From: Pelagicoccus enzymogenes
Lineage (GTDB): Bacteria; Verrucomicrobiota; Verrucomicrobiia; Opitutales; Opitutaceae
Length of the DNA stretch: 64,000 nucleotides
Reading direction: 5' to 3'
Assembly: GCF_014803405.1 (NCBI RefSeq)
Contig: NZ_JACYFG010000035.1
Span: forward strand, 1 to 64,000
Shown here: in pieces, positions 43,402 through 52,900 of the stretch
Numbering within the stretch: the first letter of the stretch is position 1
How the letters are laid out: each line of letters starts with the position of its first letter
Notes under the pieces: model-generated
Told to the model about the DNA's origin: nothing
What the model saw: only the letters and a program-made list of their open reading frames with translations
The model's database searches: none
Made by a program: the position numbers and the translations under genes

Positions 43402-44451
43402 ATGCCAGCAAAAGCACTAAGTCATACCGAAAACCGATACCTTCCAGCCTTGTTCTGGCTCAGCTTCGGCGCCCTCGTATGGATTACCTTCCTACTCTAC
43501 GCCGGTGGTTTCACCACCACCATACGCGCAGGGATGGCCTTCCTAGATTGGCCGCTCTCCAACGGTTCGATCAATCCGGAAGGTTGGCTGCAGGACAAAG
43601 ACATGGCCGCGGAACACTCCCACCGCCTGCTGGGCATGGTCATGGGGCTGCTTTCCATCGGTCTCTGCATCCTCGCGCACGCGAGCAAAGCCGCCCCTTC
43701 CGTTCGCAAGATGGGCAATTGGCTGGTCGTCCTCGTGATCGTTCAAGGCCTGCTCGGGGGGCTGCGCGTGAAGCTCGACGCCCTGAACCTCAACATCGAC
43801 CACAACCTTTACGCCCAGAGTTTTGCGGTCGCTCACGCTACCTTGGCACAGCTGTTTCTCTGCTTGCTCGTCGCTTTCGTTATAAGCAACAGCCGCTCCT
43901 GGATCGAGCGCAACGCCGGTTTCCCCTACGCCCCGGACGCGTCCGTCGCCACCTTCGGATACGTCGCCTGCGGCACCATCGTGCTCCAGCTTATCGTCGG
44001 CGCCATCATGCGGCACGCGCACGCCGGACTTGCCATCACCACCTTTCCGCTCACCCCACACGGCACGCTTGTACCGCCCGTCTTCGACTTCGCCATCGGC
44101 ATCCACTTCGCCCACCGCGTAGGAGCAGTCGTGGTTACGATCGCCGTGATCGCATTCTGCATCAAAGTTTGGAAGGACGCTGCGAGCCGCAGAGCGATGG
44201 GGAGATCGGCCGCCGGCTTGGTAGCGCTCCTGTTAATACAAGTCCTCCTCGGAGCTCTGGTTATCTGGAAAGTTCGCAACGAGCACGTCACGACCTTGCA
44301 TATGCTGAACGGGGCGTTCACCTTAGCCCTTTGCTGGTCAATGACGTACAGAAGCCTAAAGCCTAAATTCAACGCCAACTCCGCCGCCGCGAACCAACGC
44401 GACGCGCTTGAGGGAAAGCCCTCCGCCATCGGCCAAACTGCAGAAGCGTGA
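43402..44451 (+). CDS. ctaA: Heme A synthase (COX15/CtaA)
   Basis: This 349-residue membrane protein oxidises heme O to heme A. About eight membrane segments and conserved heme-binding regions are visible (EHSHRLLGMVMGLL; IHFAHRVGAVVV; HVTTLHMLNGAF). I chose ATG 43402 because it gives the usual short start before YLPALFW. ATG 43345 would overlap the start of the divergent SCO gene by 24 bases. It overlaps ctaB by four bases (GTGA). Confidence 0.9.
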   Translation: MPAKALSHTENRYLPALFWLSFGALVWITFLLYAGGFTTTIRAGMAFLDWPLSNGSINPEGWLQDKDMAAEHSHRLLGMVMGLLSIGLCILAHASKAAPSVRKMGNWLVVLVIVQGLLGGLRVKLDALNLNIDHNLYAQSFAVAHATLAQLFLCLLVAFVISNSRSWIERNAGFPYAPDASVATFGYVACGTIVLQLIVGAIMRHAHAGLAITTFPLTPHGTLVPPVFDFAIGIHFAHRVGAVVVTIAVIAFCIKVWKDAASRRAMGRSAAGLVALLLIQVLLGALVIWKVRNEHVTTLHMLNGAFTLALCWSMTYRSLKPKFNANSAAANQRDALEGKPSAIGQTAEA

Positions 44452-45383
44452 GCCTGGAACCTTCAAAACGAGTCGATCTGACTCCCGCTGCCACCTTGTC
44501 CGATCGTACCGAGAACAAAGCTATCGCCTGGTCCGCTTACTACGAGCTCACCAAACCGCGCCTTAGCCTACTTTCCGTTATAACCGCCCTAGTCGGCTAC
44601 TTGGCTGCCCTGCCTGCAAGGGACGTATTCGTCCTCGTCTTCTTTCTTGGAGGAACCGCCGTCTGCGCCGCAGGAGCCGCCACTCTGAACCAATTCATCG
44701 AGCGCGACACGGATGCGCTCATGAAACGCACCCGGGAACGCCCCCTACCGGCGGGACAAGTATCCCCCACTGTCGCCTTGTGGCTTGGCATCGCCCTATC
44801 CGTCGTCGGCGTCACCGCCCTTTGGCTGGGAGCTAACCCGCTCGCGGGAGCCCTCGGACTGGCAACCATCTTCACCTACATCGCGCTCTACACGCCGCTG
44901 AAGCTCAAGACGCGCTGGGCCACCGAAGTGGGTGCATTGCCAGGCGCCTTGCCGCCCCTGATCGGCTGGGCAGCCGCGGAGGGCGAGATTTCTCCGCTCG
45001 GATGGATCCTTTTCGGAATCCTCGCCTTTTGGCAAATGCCGCACTTCATGGCGATCGCCTGGACTTTCCGCAAGGACTACGGCTCGGCAGGCTTTCCCAT
45101 GCTCACGGTGGTTGACCCGACAGGACGCAAGGCCGGCATCTGGGCAACCGTGAACGCGATCGCCTTGCTCATCGTCAGCTTGCTTCCCATCTTCCTCGGG
45201 CTTTGCAGCTGGCTCTACACTGCCGTGGCAGCCCTCTTTGGCATCTGGTACCTGCTGCGCTCCATCGCTTTCGCGACAGCGAGCAACCGAGACGGCGTGG
45301 CCCGCAAGCTATTCTTCAACTCCATCCTTTACCTGCCAGCGGTGCTTTTCACCTTGGTAATCGATCGTTGGATACTCTTCTAA
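44448..45383 (+). CDS. ctaB: Protoheme IX farnesyltransferase
   Basis: This 311-residue UbiA-family membrane enzyme makes heme O. The Asp-rich prenyl-binding motif NQFIERDTDALMKRTRERPL (core shown) is followed by FWQMPHFMAIAW, which is typical of CtaB. Start GTG 44448 overlaps the ctaA stop (GTGA), so translation is probably coupled. It is part of the SCO-ctaA-ctaB-DUF420 assembly cluster. Confidence 0.94.
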   Translation: MSLEPSKRVDLTPAATLSDRTENKAIAWSAYYELTKPRLSLLSVITALVGYLAALPARDVFVLVFFLGGTAVCAAGAATLNQFIERDTDALMKRTRERPLPAGQVSPTVALWLGIALSVVGVTALWLGANPLAGALGLATIFTYIALYTPLKLKTRWATEVGALPGALPPLIGWAAAEGEISPLGWILFGILAFWQMPHFMAIAWTFRKDYGSAGFPMLTVVDPTGRKAGIWATVNAIALLIVSLLPIFLGLCSWLYTAVAALFGIWYLLRSIAFATASNRDGVARKLFFNSILYLPAVLFTLVIDRWILF

Positions 45384-45391
45384 GCCCAATC

Positions 45392-45829
45392 ATGGAAATT
45401 AGCGACATTCCCGCACTCAACGCCTCACTCAACGCGATCGCCACTGTCCTCATCATCGCGGGAGTAGTCTCCATCAAAGCGAAGAAGGAAGGCCTGCACC
45501 GTCTCCTAATGGGAGCCTCTATCATCGTTTCTGCGATCTTCCTCATCGGCTACGTCTACCACAAGATAGCTGTTCGAGGGGTGCACACTCCGTTCAATGG
45601 CGAGGGAGCCATCCGCTACGTCTACTACACGATGCTCATCTCCCACATTCTGCTGGCTGCTGCCATCCCGGTGCTCGTCATCCGCACCGCCTACCTCGGA
45701 ATCAAAGACCGCCGCGAACTGCACAAGAAATGGGCCCGCATCACTTATCCAATCTGGCTCTACGTATCCGTTACAGGAGTACTGGTATACTACTTCCTCT
45801 ATGTCTGGTTTCAGCCAGCAGCCGCTTGA
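45392..45829 (+). CDS. DUF420 membrane protein (oxidase assembly-like)
   Basis: This 145-residue protein has four membrane segments. It fits DUF420, with LNASLNAIATVLI, HRLLMGASIIVSAIFL, YYTMLISHILLAA and the ending KWARITYPIWLYVSVTGV. Such proteins lie with ctaA/ctaB and are linked to cytochrome oxidase assembly (CtaM-like). It starts 8 bases after ctaB. Confidence 0.86.
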   Translation: MEISDIPALNASLNAIATVLIIAGVVSIKAKKEGLHRLLMGASIIVSAIFLIGYVYHKIAVRGVHTPFNGEGAIRYVYYTMLISHILLAAAIPVLVIRTAYLGIKDRRELHKKWARITYPIWLYVSVTGVLVYYFLYVWFQPAAA

Positions 45830-45830
45830 C

Positions 45831-45851
45831 CTACTTCGCTGAGCGAAGTAG
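45831..45851. repeat. Perfect 9-bp hairpin after the DUF420 gene
   Basis: Stem 45831-45839 with 45843-45851, 3-base loop. There is no T run, so it is only a possible weak terminator or small REP. Confidence 0.5.
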
Positions 45852-45884
45852 TAACAACCCCTTCCAGCCGCTCCTCTGCCCACC

Positions 45885-47681
45885 ATGACTTGGGATATCG
45901 CATTCGTATTCGTACTCCTCGTGCTGACGCTCGTCAGCTTCGTGTGGGAAAAACTGCCGGCCGACGTTACCGCGCTTTCCGTCTTCGCAATCCTGATCGC
46001 TACGGGAACCCTCAGCTCCCAGCAGGCATTTTCAGTGTTTTCCAACCCCGCTCCCATCACCGTAGGAGCGATGTTCATGCTCAGCGCGGCACTGGAAAAG
46101 ACGGGCTTGATCGCTCAGTTGAGCCAAAAGCTGCAATCCCTGGGCAACCTGAGCTACCGCCCTTTCCTGCTGGTGATCATGGTCCTGGTGGGGATCCTTT
46201 CCGGCTTCATCAACAACACGCCCGTAGTTGTCGTCATGCTTCCCATCGTGCTGACGCTATCCAGCAAGATTGGAGTCGCCGGCTCTAAAGTCCTCATCCC
46301 CCTCTCCTATGCCTCCATCCTCGGCGGCACCTGCACGCTCCTCGGCACCAGCACCAACATCATCGTCAGCGGCGTGGCTGAAGGCGTGGGCGGCAAGGCG
46401 CTCGGCATGTTTGAGTTCGCCTTCATCGGCGTGCCGATCTTCCTCGCTGGACTCGTCTATCTGATCCTTTTCGGCAACAAGCTGCTACCTTGGCGCGAGA
46501 CCTTGACTTCTATCCTTTCCGAAGAAGAACGGCGAGAGTACATCGCGGAAGCCTTCGTCAGTACTGATTCCTCCGCCATAGGGAAGACCTTGCAAGAAGC
46601 GGGATTCAAACGCACCAGCGGCATGCGGGTGATCGACCTCGTACGATCCGGCGTATCCCTGCAGGGTCGCATGCAGGACGTCAAGCTGATGGAGGGTGAC
46701 CGCCTCTTCCTCGCCTGCCGCGCCTCCGGGCTTGCTCAAGCCCGCTCCATCGAGGGCATCGATCTCGCAGCAGAACGGGAACTCGGACTCGAGCACATCA
46801 ACGCCCACGAGGGCTTGATTGTAGAAGGCATCCTCGGTCCGAACTCCGAAATCCTCGGCAAAACGTTGGAAGAGGTAAACTTTCGTCAACGCTACCGGCT
46901 CGTAGTGCTCGCCATCCACCGCAACGGAAAAAACCTGCGCGACCAACTTGGAACCTTACGCCTCGAGTTCGGCGACACCCTGCTCCTGCTGGGCACTGAC
47001 GAGGCCATTCAGAACATGAGCGGGAGCGAGGACATTATCCTCATGGAGAACCGAGCGGTTCCTTCGAAAACCGAAAAACGCAAGAGCTTTGCCGTGCTCG
47101 CTGCCATTGCAGGCGTGGTGGCCTGCGCCTCCTCCGGCTTCGCGGGAATAGAAGTGGCGGCCGTTGTCGCTTGCGCCTTTCTTTTCGTGACAAATTGCCT
47201 GCGTCCAAAAGATGGATACGCAGCCGTGCAATGGAATATCCTCTTCATCATCTTCGGCATGCTGAGCCTAGGCATGGCCATGTCGGAGACCGGGGCATCC
47301 AAATGGCTGGCTGACCAATTGATATCGGTCGTCACCCTCTTCACCACCGAGGAGATGCGCCCCTACGTGATGCTCGCGTGCCTCTACCTGCTAACGAATC
47401 TGCTGACCGAGATCCTCTCGAACAACGCAGCCGCAGTTTTGATGGCGACGCTGGCTGTCGGCATTTCCCAAACGCTTGGCGTCGACATGAAGCCTTTCCT
47501 CATGACGGTCGCCATCGCCGCCTCCGCCAGCTTCTCGACTCCCATCGGCTACCAAACCAACACCTACGTTTACGGCGCCGGGGGCTATCGTTTCACTGAC
47601 TTCGTCAAAGTGGGAGCCCCGCTTAACGCGATTTGCTTCCTTATCGCGGTCACCTTGATTCCGATGATTTGGAACTTCTAG
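45885..47681 (+). CDS. SLC13/DASS-type permease with two TrkA-C domains
   Basis: This 598-residue transporter has two membrane halves (about 1-210 and 400-598) and two cytoplasmic RCK/TrkA-C domains between them (FVSTDSSAIGKTLQEAGF; GILGPNSEILGKTLEEVNF). Key motifs are INNTPVVVVMLP, LLGTSTNIIVSG and SNNAAAVLMATLAVG. Family members carry dicarboxylates, sulfate or phosphate. Nearby cysI could hint at sulfate, but it is 18 kb away. The substrate is not shown. Confidence 0.86.
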   Translation: MTWDIAFVFVLLVLTLVSFVWEKLPADVTALSVFAILIATGTLSSQQAFSVFSNPAPITVGAMFMLSAALEKTGLIAQLSQKLQSLGNLSYRPFLLVIMVLVGILSGFINNTPVVVVMLPIVLTLSSKIGVAGSKVLIPLSYASILGGTCTLLGTSTNIIVSGVAEGVGGKALGMFEFAFIGVPIFLAGLVYLILFGNKLLPWRETLTSILSEEERREYIAEAFVSTDSSAIGKTLQEAGFKRTSGMRVIDLVRSGVSLQGRMQDVKLMEGDRLFLACRASGLAQARSIEGIDLAAERELGLEHINAHEGLIVEGILGPNSEILGKTLEEVNFRQRYRLVVLAIHRNGKNLRDQLGTLRLEFGDTLLLLGTDEAIQNMSGSEDIILMENRAVPSKTEKRKSFAVLAAIAGVVACASSGFAGIEVAAVVACAFLFVTNCLRPKDGYAAVQWNILFIIFGMLSLGMAMSETGASKWLADQLISVVTLFTTEEMRPYVMLACLYLLTNLLTEILSNNAAAVLMATLAVGISQTLGVDMKPFLMTVAIAASASFSTPIGYQTNTYVYGAGGYRFTDFVKVGAPLNAICFLIAVTLIPMIWNF

Positions 47682-47841
47682 GTCGCAGCTGCTAGAGTTA
47701 AAGTCACGCATTGGATGTCGCATGCGACGCGCGACACGTCACCAGCATTATTCGAAAAGGTGACGCGGCTTCTCCGAAGACGCCTGAGCCAGACCTCCCC
47801 AAAGCAACTCAAGAGAATTCACGCGACCTTGGGCCGGAGCG

Positions 47842-48654
47842 TTACCAGCGGTACTGCGTCTCTTTTCCGATCGCCCTTTCCATCGAATCACAGAGCTCTT
47901 GGCTCCCCGCGATGTGGGCGAAGCCCGAGGCTTTCGATGAAAAGGTCTTCATGGGAAATACCTCCGTATCGAAAAATCGAGTACTGCCGCCGACCGCCGC
48001 TAAGAGGGCCATCCCTCCAGCAATGTCCCAAGCCTTCACGCGATGGGCGATCACGCCATCGAGCCAACCTAGGGCCGTGTAGGCCATATGGATGGCGCTG
48101 CTGCCAAAGGCCCTCAACTTGAAGGCCATGCGCAAGGCGTCGTCGTCGGCCAAGGCAGTTTCGTCGGCAAGAGTCTGCGTAGCGATCAGGCTCTGACTAT
48201 TCAGCTCCGCCTCCTTGCGCTGCACCCGCTGCTCGTCCAACCATAGGCCATGCCCCCTCCCTCCGTGCACGAGCTTGCGCGTTCCATGGTCGTAGACGTA
48301 TCCATAAACCGGATTGCCATTTTCAAGGAGAGCGAGAGAGATCGAGCAGTTCGGAATGGAGCGAGCGAAATTGTTCGTCCCGTCAATAGGATCCAACAAC
48401 CAAGAGTAGCCAGGCTTCACCTCGATTGGCTCTGTCCCATGCTCAAGCTCTTCGCTGAAGAATTGATCGCTTGGGAACTCCGCTGCGATCCGCTCTGAAA
48501 ACACGCGTGACAAATGCAAGTCGGCCTCCGTCACCCGCGAACCATCGAACTTCCATTGGCTGGCGACATCCCCAAACTGGGCCGTAAAGTAAGCCACCTG
48601 CTCCAATACCGCTTTCTTGCCGTACGCAATTCTCCCTTCGAGCGTATTTTCCAT
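47842..48654 (-). CDS. Inositol monophosphatase-family protein
   Basis: This 270-residue enzyme has the IMPase/FBPase fold. The metal-binding motifs are SEELEHG (Glu), LDPIDGTNNFAR and AWDIAGGMALLAAVGG, with DGSRVTEADL at the first site. It cleaves sugar or inositol phosphates, or PAP as in CysQ; the exact substrate is unclear. ATG 48654 was chosen; the longer frame starts at TTG 48660. Confidence 0.88.
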   Translation of the reverse strand: MENTLEGRIAYGKKAVLEQVAYFTAQFGDVASQWKFDGSRVTEADLHLSRVFSERIAAEFPSDQFFSEELEHGTEPIEVKPGYSWLLDPIDGTNNFARSIPNCSISLALLENGNPVYGYVYDHGTRKLVHGGRGHGLWLDEQRVQRKEAELNSQSLIATQTLADETALADDDALRMAFKLRAFGSSAIHMAYTALGWLDGVIAHRVKAWDIAGGMALLAAVGGSTRFFDTEVFPMKTFSSKASGFAHIAGSQELCDSMERAIGKETQYRW

Positions 48655-48705
48655 GCCCAAGGATGAAACATGGCTGCGGATCGCTCACAAGCTAGAACTT
48701 GCTTT

Positions 48706-48779
48706 GCAGGGCTGTCGCTCGCGTCACGCCACGCCGGTTCGCATTCCGCGCCGCGAGGCGACGCAAGCGTCGCCCCTGC
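48706..48779. repeat. Paired REP-like inverted repeat, family C
   Basis: A 74-bp element with outer arms (48706-48725 and the reverse complement of 48760-48779) that share 16 of 20 bases. Its right half holds a perfect 8-bp hairpin (48757-48774). It has the same size and pair design as the element at 42352 but a different sequence. Confidence 0.65.
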
Positions 48780-48786
48780 CCAAGAA

Positions 48787-48814
48787 CAAAAAAAGGCGCG
48801 GCCGAAGCCGCGCC
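48787..48814 (-). terminator. Terminator of the xylBA operon
   Basis: An 8-bp GC-only stem (48795-48802 with 48807-48814) with a CGAA loop; seven A residues on the plus strand give a U tract in the minus-strand RNA. Confidence 0.88.
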
Positions 48815-48842
48815 CGAAAACCTACTGTCTGTATCGATCTTC

Positions 48843-50174
48843 CTAGTACAGGAAGTCGTTGATGATTTGCTCGTAACGCTCTTGCTTGCCGCTGATCTGA
48901 GTCGGCTCGCCTCCTTCGGAACCAATCGCGTAGACGTCCTCCAAGCTGAGCTCGCCCTTTTCGAAGGCTGCTCCCTTACCAGAATCGAAACTGCTGTAGC
49001 GCTCTGCCAGCAGGCTTGGCAGCTTGGATTCCTTGAGGATCTTGTCGGCGATCAAAGCGGAACGCGCAAAGGCATCCATACCGGCGATATGAGCGATGAA
49101 GATATCCTCCAAGTCAGTGCTGTTGCGACGTGTCTTGGCGTCGAAGTTTACGCCTCCACCCTTGAAGCCACCTGCCTTCAGGATAACGAGCATGGATTCG
49201 ACCAACTCGTTGATGTTCATAGGGAACTGGTCCGTGTCCCAACCGTTTTGGTAGTCGCCGCGATTCGCGTCGATGCTTCCGAGCATTCCCGCGTCAGCTG
49301 CGACTTGCAGCTCGTGCTGGAAGGTGTGGCCCGCGAGCGTGGCGTGGTTCACTTCGATGTTGATCTTGAAGTCGTCGAGCAAGTCGTGCTCGCGCAGGAA
49401 GCCAATCACGGTCTCGGAATCGAAGTCGTACTGGTGCTTCGAAGGCTCAGCAGGCTTTGGCTCGATGAAGAACTGTCCCTTGAAGCCATTCTTGCGTGCG
49501 TAGTCGCGAGCGAGGCGAAGCATCTGTGCGAAGTGGGCCTTTTCGCGCTTCATGTCAGTGTTGAGAAGGGTCATGTAACCTTCACGACCGCCCCAGAAGA
49601 CGTAGTTTTCACCTCCCAGAGCGATGGTTGCGTCGATCGCGTTCTTCAACTGCGCGCCGGCGTAAGCGACAGTGTTGAAGTCCGGGTTGGTTGAGGCCCC
49701 GTTCATGTAGCGCGGGTTGCTGAAAAGGTTAGCCGTGCCCCAAAGCAACTTCACGCCAGAGTCCGCTTGCTTGCCCTTGAGGTAATCTACGATCGCAGAG
49801 AGGTTTGCCTCGGACTCCTTGAAGCTCGCGCCCTCCTCCACGAGATCGAAGTCGTGGAAGCAGTAGTAGGGAGCGCCGATCTTGGTGATAAACTCGAAAG
49901 CGGCGTCCGCCTTGCCTTTGGCGCGACTAACGGCGTCAGCCCCTTCGGACCAAGGGAAGACCTTGGTCCCCGGACCAAAGGGATCTGCTCCCGTGCCACA
50001 GAAAGTGTGCCAGTAAGCGATGGCGAAACGGAAGAGTTCCTTCATGGACTTGCCGCCGATCTCCTGCTCCGGGTTGTACCACTTGAAGGCGAGCGGATTG
50101 TCGCTGTCGCGACCTTCGAACTTAATTTCCCCAATGCCTGGGAAGTATTCTTTATCTCCTGTAATGATACTCAT
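48843..50174 (-). CDS. xylA: Xylose isomerase
   Basis: This 443-residue, metal-dependent TIM-barrel enzyme converts xylose to xylulose. The class II start [13 protein letters not shown] is followed by the [15 protein letters not shown] region, the catalytic [10 protein letters not shown], the metal ligands [19 protein letters not shown] (core) and [10 protein letters not shown]. It is downstream of xylB on the same mRNA, 47 bases apart, with a terminator after it. Confidence 0.96.
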   Translation of the reverse strand: MSIITGDKEYFPGIGEIKFEGRDSDNPLAFKWYNPEQEIGGKSMKELFRFAIAYWHTFCGTGADPFGPGTKVFPWSEGADAVSRAKGKADAAFEFITKIGAPYYCFHDFDLVEEGASFKESEANLSAIVDYLKGKQADSGVKLLWGTANLFSNPRYMNGASTNPDFNTVAYAGAQLKNAIDATIALGGENYVFWGGREGYMTLLNTDMKREKAHFAQMLRLARDYARKNGFKGQFFIEPKPAEPSKHQYDFDSETVIGFLREHDLLDDFKINIEVNHATLAGHTFQHELQVAADAGMLGSIDANRGDYQNGWDTDQFPMNINELVESMLVILKAGGFKGGGVNFDAKTRRNSTDLEDIFIAHIAGMDAFARSALIADKILKESKLPSLLAERYSSFDSGKGAAFEKGELSLEDVYAIGSEGGEPTQISGKQERYEQIINDFLY

Positions 50175-50221
50175 GATACTTATGCTTTGTTTAAATCGGT
50201 TTAGGTTTGCGTATTAGGGGG

Positions 50222-51700
50222 TTAGGAAAGTTTTTGCTCCAATGCTCGCTTCCAAGCAGCGTAGGCGGATTGGTAAGCCTCACTGGCCTCAGGTTCAACA
50301 TCGCCCACTTTGCGCAGGGACGCAAACGCCTCGGGCAAGCTTCCGTAGACGCCCGCCCCGTATCCAGCGCCTCGAGCAGCGCCCAAGGATCCATCGGTCT
50401 CGTAAAGGTCGATACCTGCTCCGCTTACGCCAGCTAGCGTTTGGCAGAACAGGTCGCTCAAGAACATGTTCGCCTTGCCGGCACGGATCTTCGAGATCTC
50501 AAGTCCAAGCGGCTTCATCAGCTCGATGCCATATTGGAAGGAAAATACGATTCCTTCCTGCAAAGCCCTGCAAAGGTGAGCCTTGCCGTGACGATTGAAG
50601 TCCAAGCCAGAAAAGGACGCACCCAGATTCTGGTTACAAAGAACACGCTCAGCTCCATTTCCAAATGGCAAGGCTACAAGCCCCTCCGCGCCGATAGGGG
50701 CCGACTGGGCCAGCTCGTTCATTTCCTCGTAGCTGCTAACGCCGATAGTGCGACGCATCCAGGAATTGAAAATGCCCGTGCCATTGATACAAAGCAAGAT
50801 GCCCAGACGAGGCGCGTCCTTGCTGTGGTTAACGTGGGCAAAGGTGTTTACGCGAGACTGCGGATCGTACTTTACTTGATCCGTCACCCCGTAAACGACC
50901 CCAGAAGTTCCTGCCGTGGCGGCAATTTCACCTGGATTGAGCACGTTGAGCGAAAGCGCGTTATTAGGCTGATCACCCGCACGGTAGGAAACCGGAGTTC
51001 CCGCCGCCAAACCGAAGTCATCCGCAGCCGCCTTGGTGAGTGTAGCTTGTACCGAAAATGTGGGCACAACGTTAGGAATAAGATCGGAAGAGAAACCGGC
51101 CTGCTCCAAGAGAAAGTCGCAGACAGCATCCTCCTTGAAATCCCAGAAAATACCTTCCGACAAACCGGAGGCCGTCGTCTGGGCTTCCCCGGTGAGCTTC
51201 ATGGAAAGCCAATCTCCCGGCAGCATCACCTTATCGATTTTGGCGAACAGCTCCGGCTCGTTCTCCTTCACCCATGCCAGCTTCATCGCGGTAAAGTTAC
51301 CCGGCGAATTCAGCAAGTGACTCAGACACTTCTCGCCGCCAATCGCCTCGAAAGCGGCTTGCCCATACGGTACGGCGCGGCTATCGCACCAAATGATTGC
51401 CGGTCGCAGCACATTCTGCTGCTTGTCAACGCAAACCAGCCCGTGCATCTGGTAGGAGATGCCGATCGCCTTGATCGCATCCCCTGTGATGCGAGCGGCA
51501 GTCATTGCTTCTCGTACCGCGATGCGAGCGTTGTCGTACCACATTTGCGGATCTTGTTCCGCGTAGCCAGCCTGCGGCGAACTGATCACTTGCTCTTCCT
51601 TGGGAGCGAAAGCGGTGCCTACGCATTTGCCAGATTCCGCATCCAGAACAGAAGCCTTCACCGAGGAGCTTCCAACGTCGATTCCGATTAAATATGCCAT
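50222..51700 (-). CDS. xylB: Xylulokinase
   Basis: This 492-residue FGGY-family kinase phosphorylates xylulose. The ATP-binding IGIDVGSSSVKASVLD and DSRAVPYGQA lie at the start, and the FGGY domain II holds GTSGVVYGV and the later SDLFCQTLAGV. ATG 51700 fits. It is the first gene of the xylBA operon, divergent from the AraC regulator. Confidence 0.94.
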   Translation of the reverse strand: MAYLIGIDVGSSSVKASVLDAESGKCVGTAFAPKEEQVISSPQAGYAEQDPQMWYDNARIAVREAMTAARITGDAIKAIGISYQMHGLVCVDKQQNVLRPAIIWCDSRAVPYGQAAFEAIGGEKCLSHLLNSPGNFTAMKLAWVKENEPELFAKIDKVMLPGDWLSMKLTGEAQTTASGLSEGIFWDFKEDAVCDFLLEQAGFSSDLIPNVVPTFSVQATLTKAAADDFGLAAGTPVSYRAGDQPNNALSLNVLNPGEIAATAGTSGVVYGVTDQVKYDPQSRVNTFAHVNHSKDAPRLGILLCINGTGIFNSWMRRTIGVSSYEEMNELAQSAPIGAEGLVALPFGNGAERVLCNQNLGASFSGLDFNRHGKAHLCRALQEGIVFSFQYGIELMKPLGLEISKIRAGKANMFLSDLFCQTLAGVSGAGIDLYETDGSLGAARGAGYGAGVYGSLPEAFASLRKVGDVEPEASEAYQSAYAAWKRALEQKLS

Positions 51701-51912
51701 GAGCTTGAGGGTTTTCGGGTAAAAGGCCGCCATTATGTCAGGAAACGCAAATTTCCGCCTTTAACATTTGCTCAATCCTTAGCATTATCGTCTCAAGCTT
51801 TCGACAAGTCGAATCATAACGCCCTTTCTTCCTGAAAACCATACACTTAAGTAGGACTTGCTTTTCTCTCAAGCCTGCAAAACAAAGCCAACAACAACAA
51901 TTTTAGACGCAT

Positions 51913-52848
51913 TTGAGCACAAAGGAGCAAGATCTGAAGTCAGGACACGGTATCGTTGCCGTGGGAGCCAACTACTTCGACAACCCGCAACATCCGCTCA
52001 CCGTTCGACGGATCAAGGCAGGATCGCATAGCGAAATCACCCACGAACACGATCTCACGGAAATTCGGCACACGCACGACTTCTGCGAGCTATCGCTAAT
52101 CACTAAAGGCAGCGCCATGCATTGGCTTGAGGGAGCCGAATTTCCCGTAACCACAGGCGACGTATTCGTTCTTCAAGGACACCAAAGCCATTACTACTAC
52201 GACCTGCAGAACCTGGAAATGACGAACATCATGTTCGATCCCGAGCTGCTCAACCTTCCTGAAGCGCGGCTACGAAAAATCCCCGGTTACCGCGCTCTCT
52301 TCCTCCTAGAACCACTCTTCCGCAAACAGCACCGATTCACCAGTCACTTGCACCTTAACCGCAAGGCCCTCGCCCACTCTGAGCGAATTGCCTTAGAATT
52401 GGACCAAGAGCTCAGACGCAAGCTGGAAGGATATGAGGCCGCGATGTTCGCGAAGTTCGTAGAATTGGTCGTTTTCCTGTCGCGACTTTACCAAGACTCC
52501 GGATCGACCAACGCGGAAGCCTTGCTGCGAGTCGCCAAAGTCATCGGCTGCATAGAAGACGACTTTGCCAAGCAATGGAAAGTCGAGGATTTCGCCGCCA
52601 TGGCGCACATGTCTCGAGCCAATTTCATGCGGGTGTTTCGTACCGCGACCGGCGAGACTCCGATCAACTACCTCCTGCAACTTCGTATCCAGAAGGCGAT
52701 GACACTTTTGATGAGCACGAAACTTTCCGTTTCCGAAATTGCCTTCGAGGTAGGCTTCAACGACAGCAACTACTTTACGCGACAATTCAAGGCATCCCAA
52801 AACATGAGCCCCGTAGCCTACCGGCGATCTCACTCTAACGTGCTCTAG
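51913..52848 (+). CDS. AraC-family regulator, probable xylose operon control
   Basis: This 311-residue protein has an N-terminal cupin-like sensor (HTHDFCELSLITKG; HWLEGAEFPVTTGDVF) and a C-terminal pair of HTHs (WKVEDFAAMAHMSRANFMRVF; SVSEIAFEVGFNDSNYFTRQF, each shown in part). It is divergent from xylB across about 210 bases, so it probably controls xylBA. No ATG is available. TTG 51913 opens the frame, but a good Shine-Dalgarno (AAAGGAG, 51921-51927) lies just inside it, six bases before an in-frame CTG at 51934. Confidence 0.84.
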   Translation: MSTKEQDLKSGHGIVAVGANYFDNPQHPLTVRRIKAGSHSEITHEHDLTEIRHTHDFCELSLITKGSAMHWLEGAEFPVTTGDVFVLQGHQSHYYYDLQNLEMTNIMFDPELLNLPEARLRKIPGYRALFLLEPLFRKQHRFTSHLHLNRKALAHSERIALELDQELRRKLEGYEAAMFAKFVELVVFLSRLYQDSGSTNAEALLRVAKVIGCIEDDFAKQWKVEDFAAMAHMSRANFMRVFRTATGETPINYLLQLRIQKAMTLLMSTKLSVSEIAFEVGFNDSNYFTRQFKASQNMSPVAYRRSHSNVL

Positions 52849-52888
52849 AGGGGCGCTTGCGAGCTCCAAGCTTGCAAGGAGCGCCCTC
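52848..52888. repeat. Intergenic hairpin between convergent genes
   Basis: Nine-base arms (GAGGG(G)CGCT with AGCGCCCTC, one bulge) enclose a shorter GAGCTCCAAGCTTG region. It lies directly after the AraC stop and before the DUF1080 stop, and may end both transcripts. It resembles a REP element. Confidence 0.55.
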
Positions 52889-52900
52889 GTTCTTGCCGAG

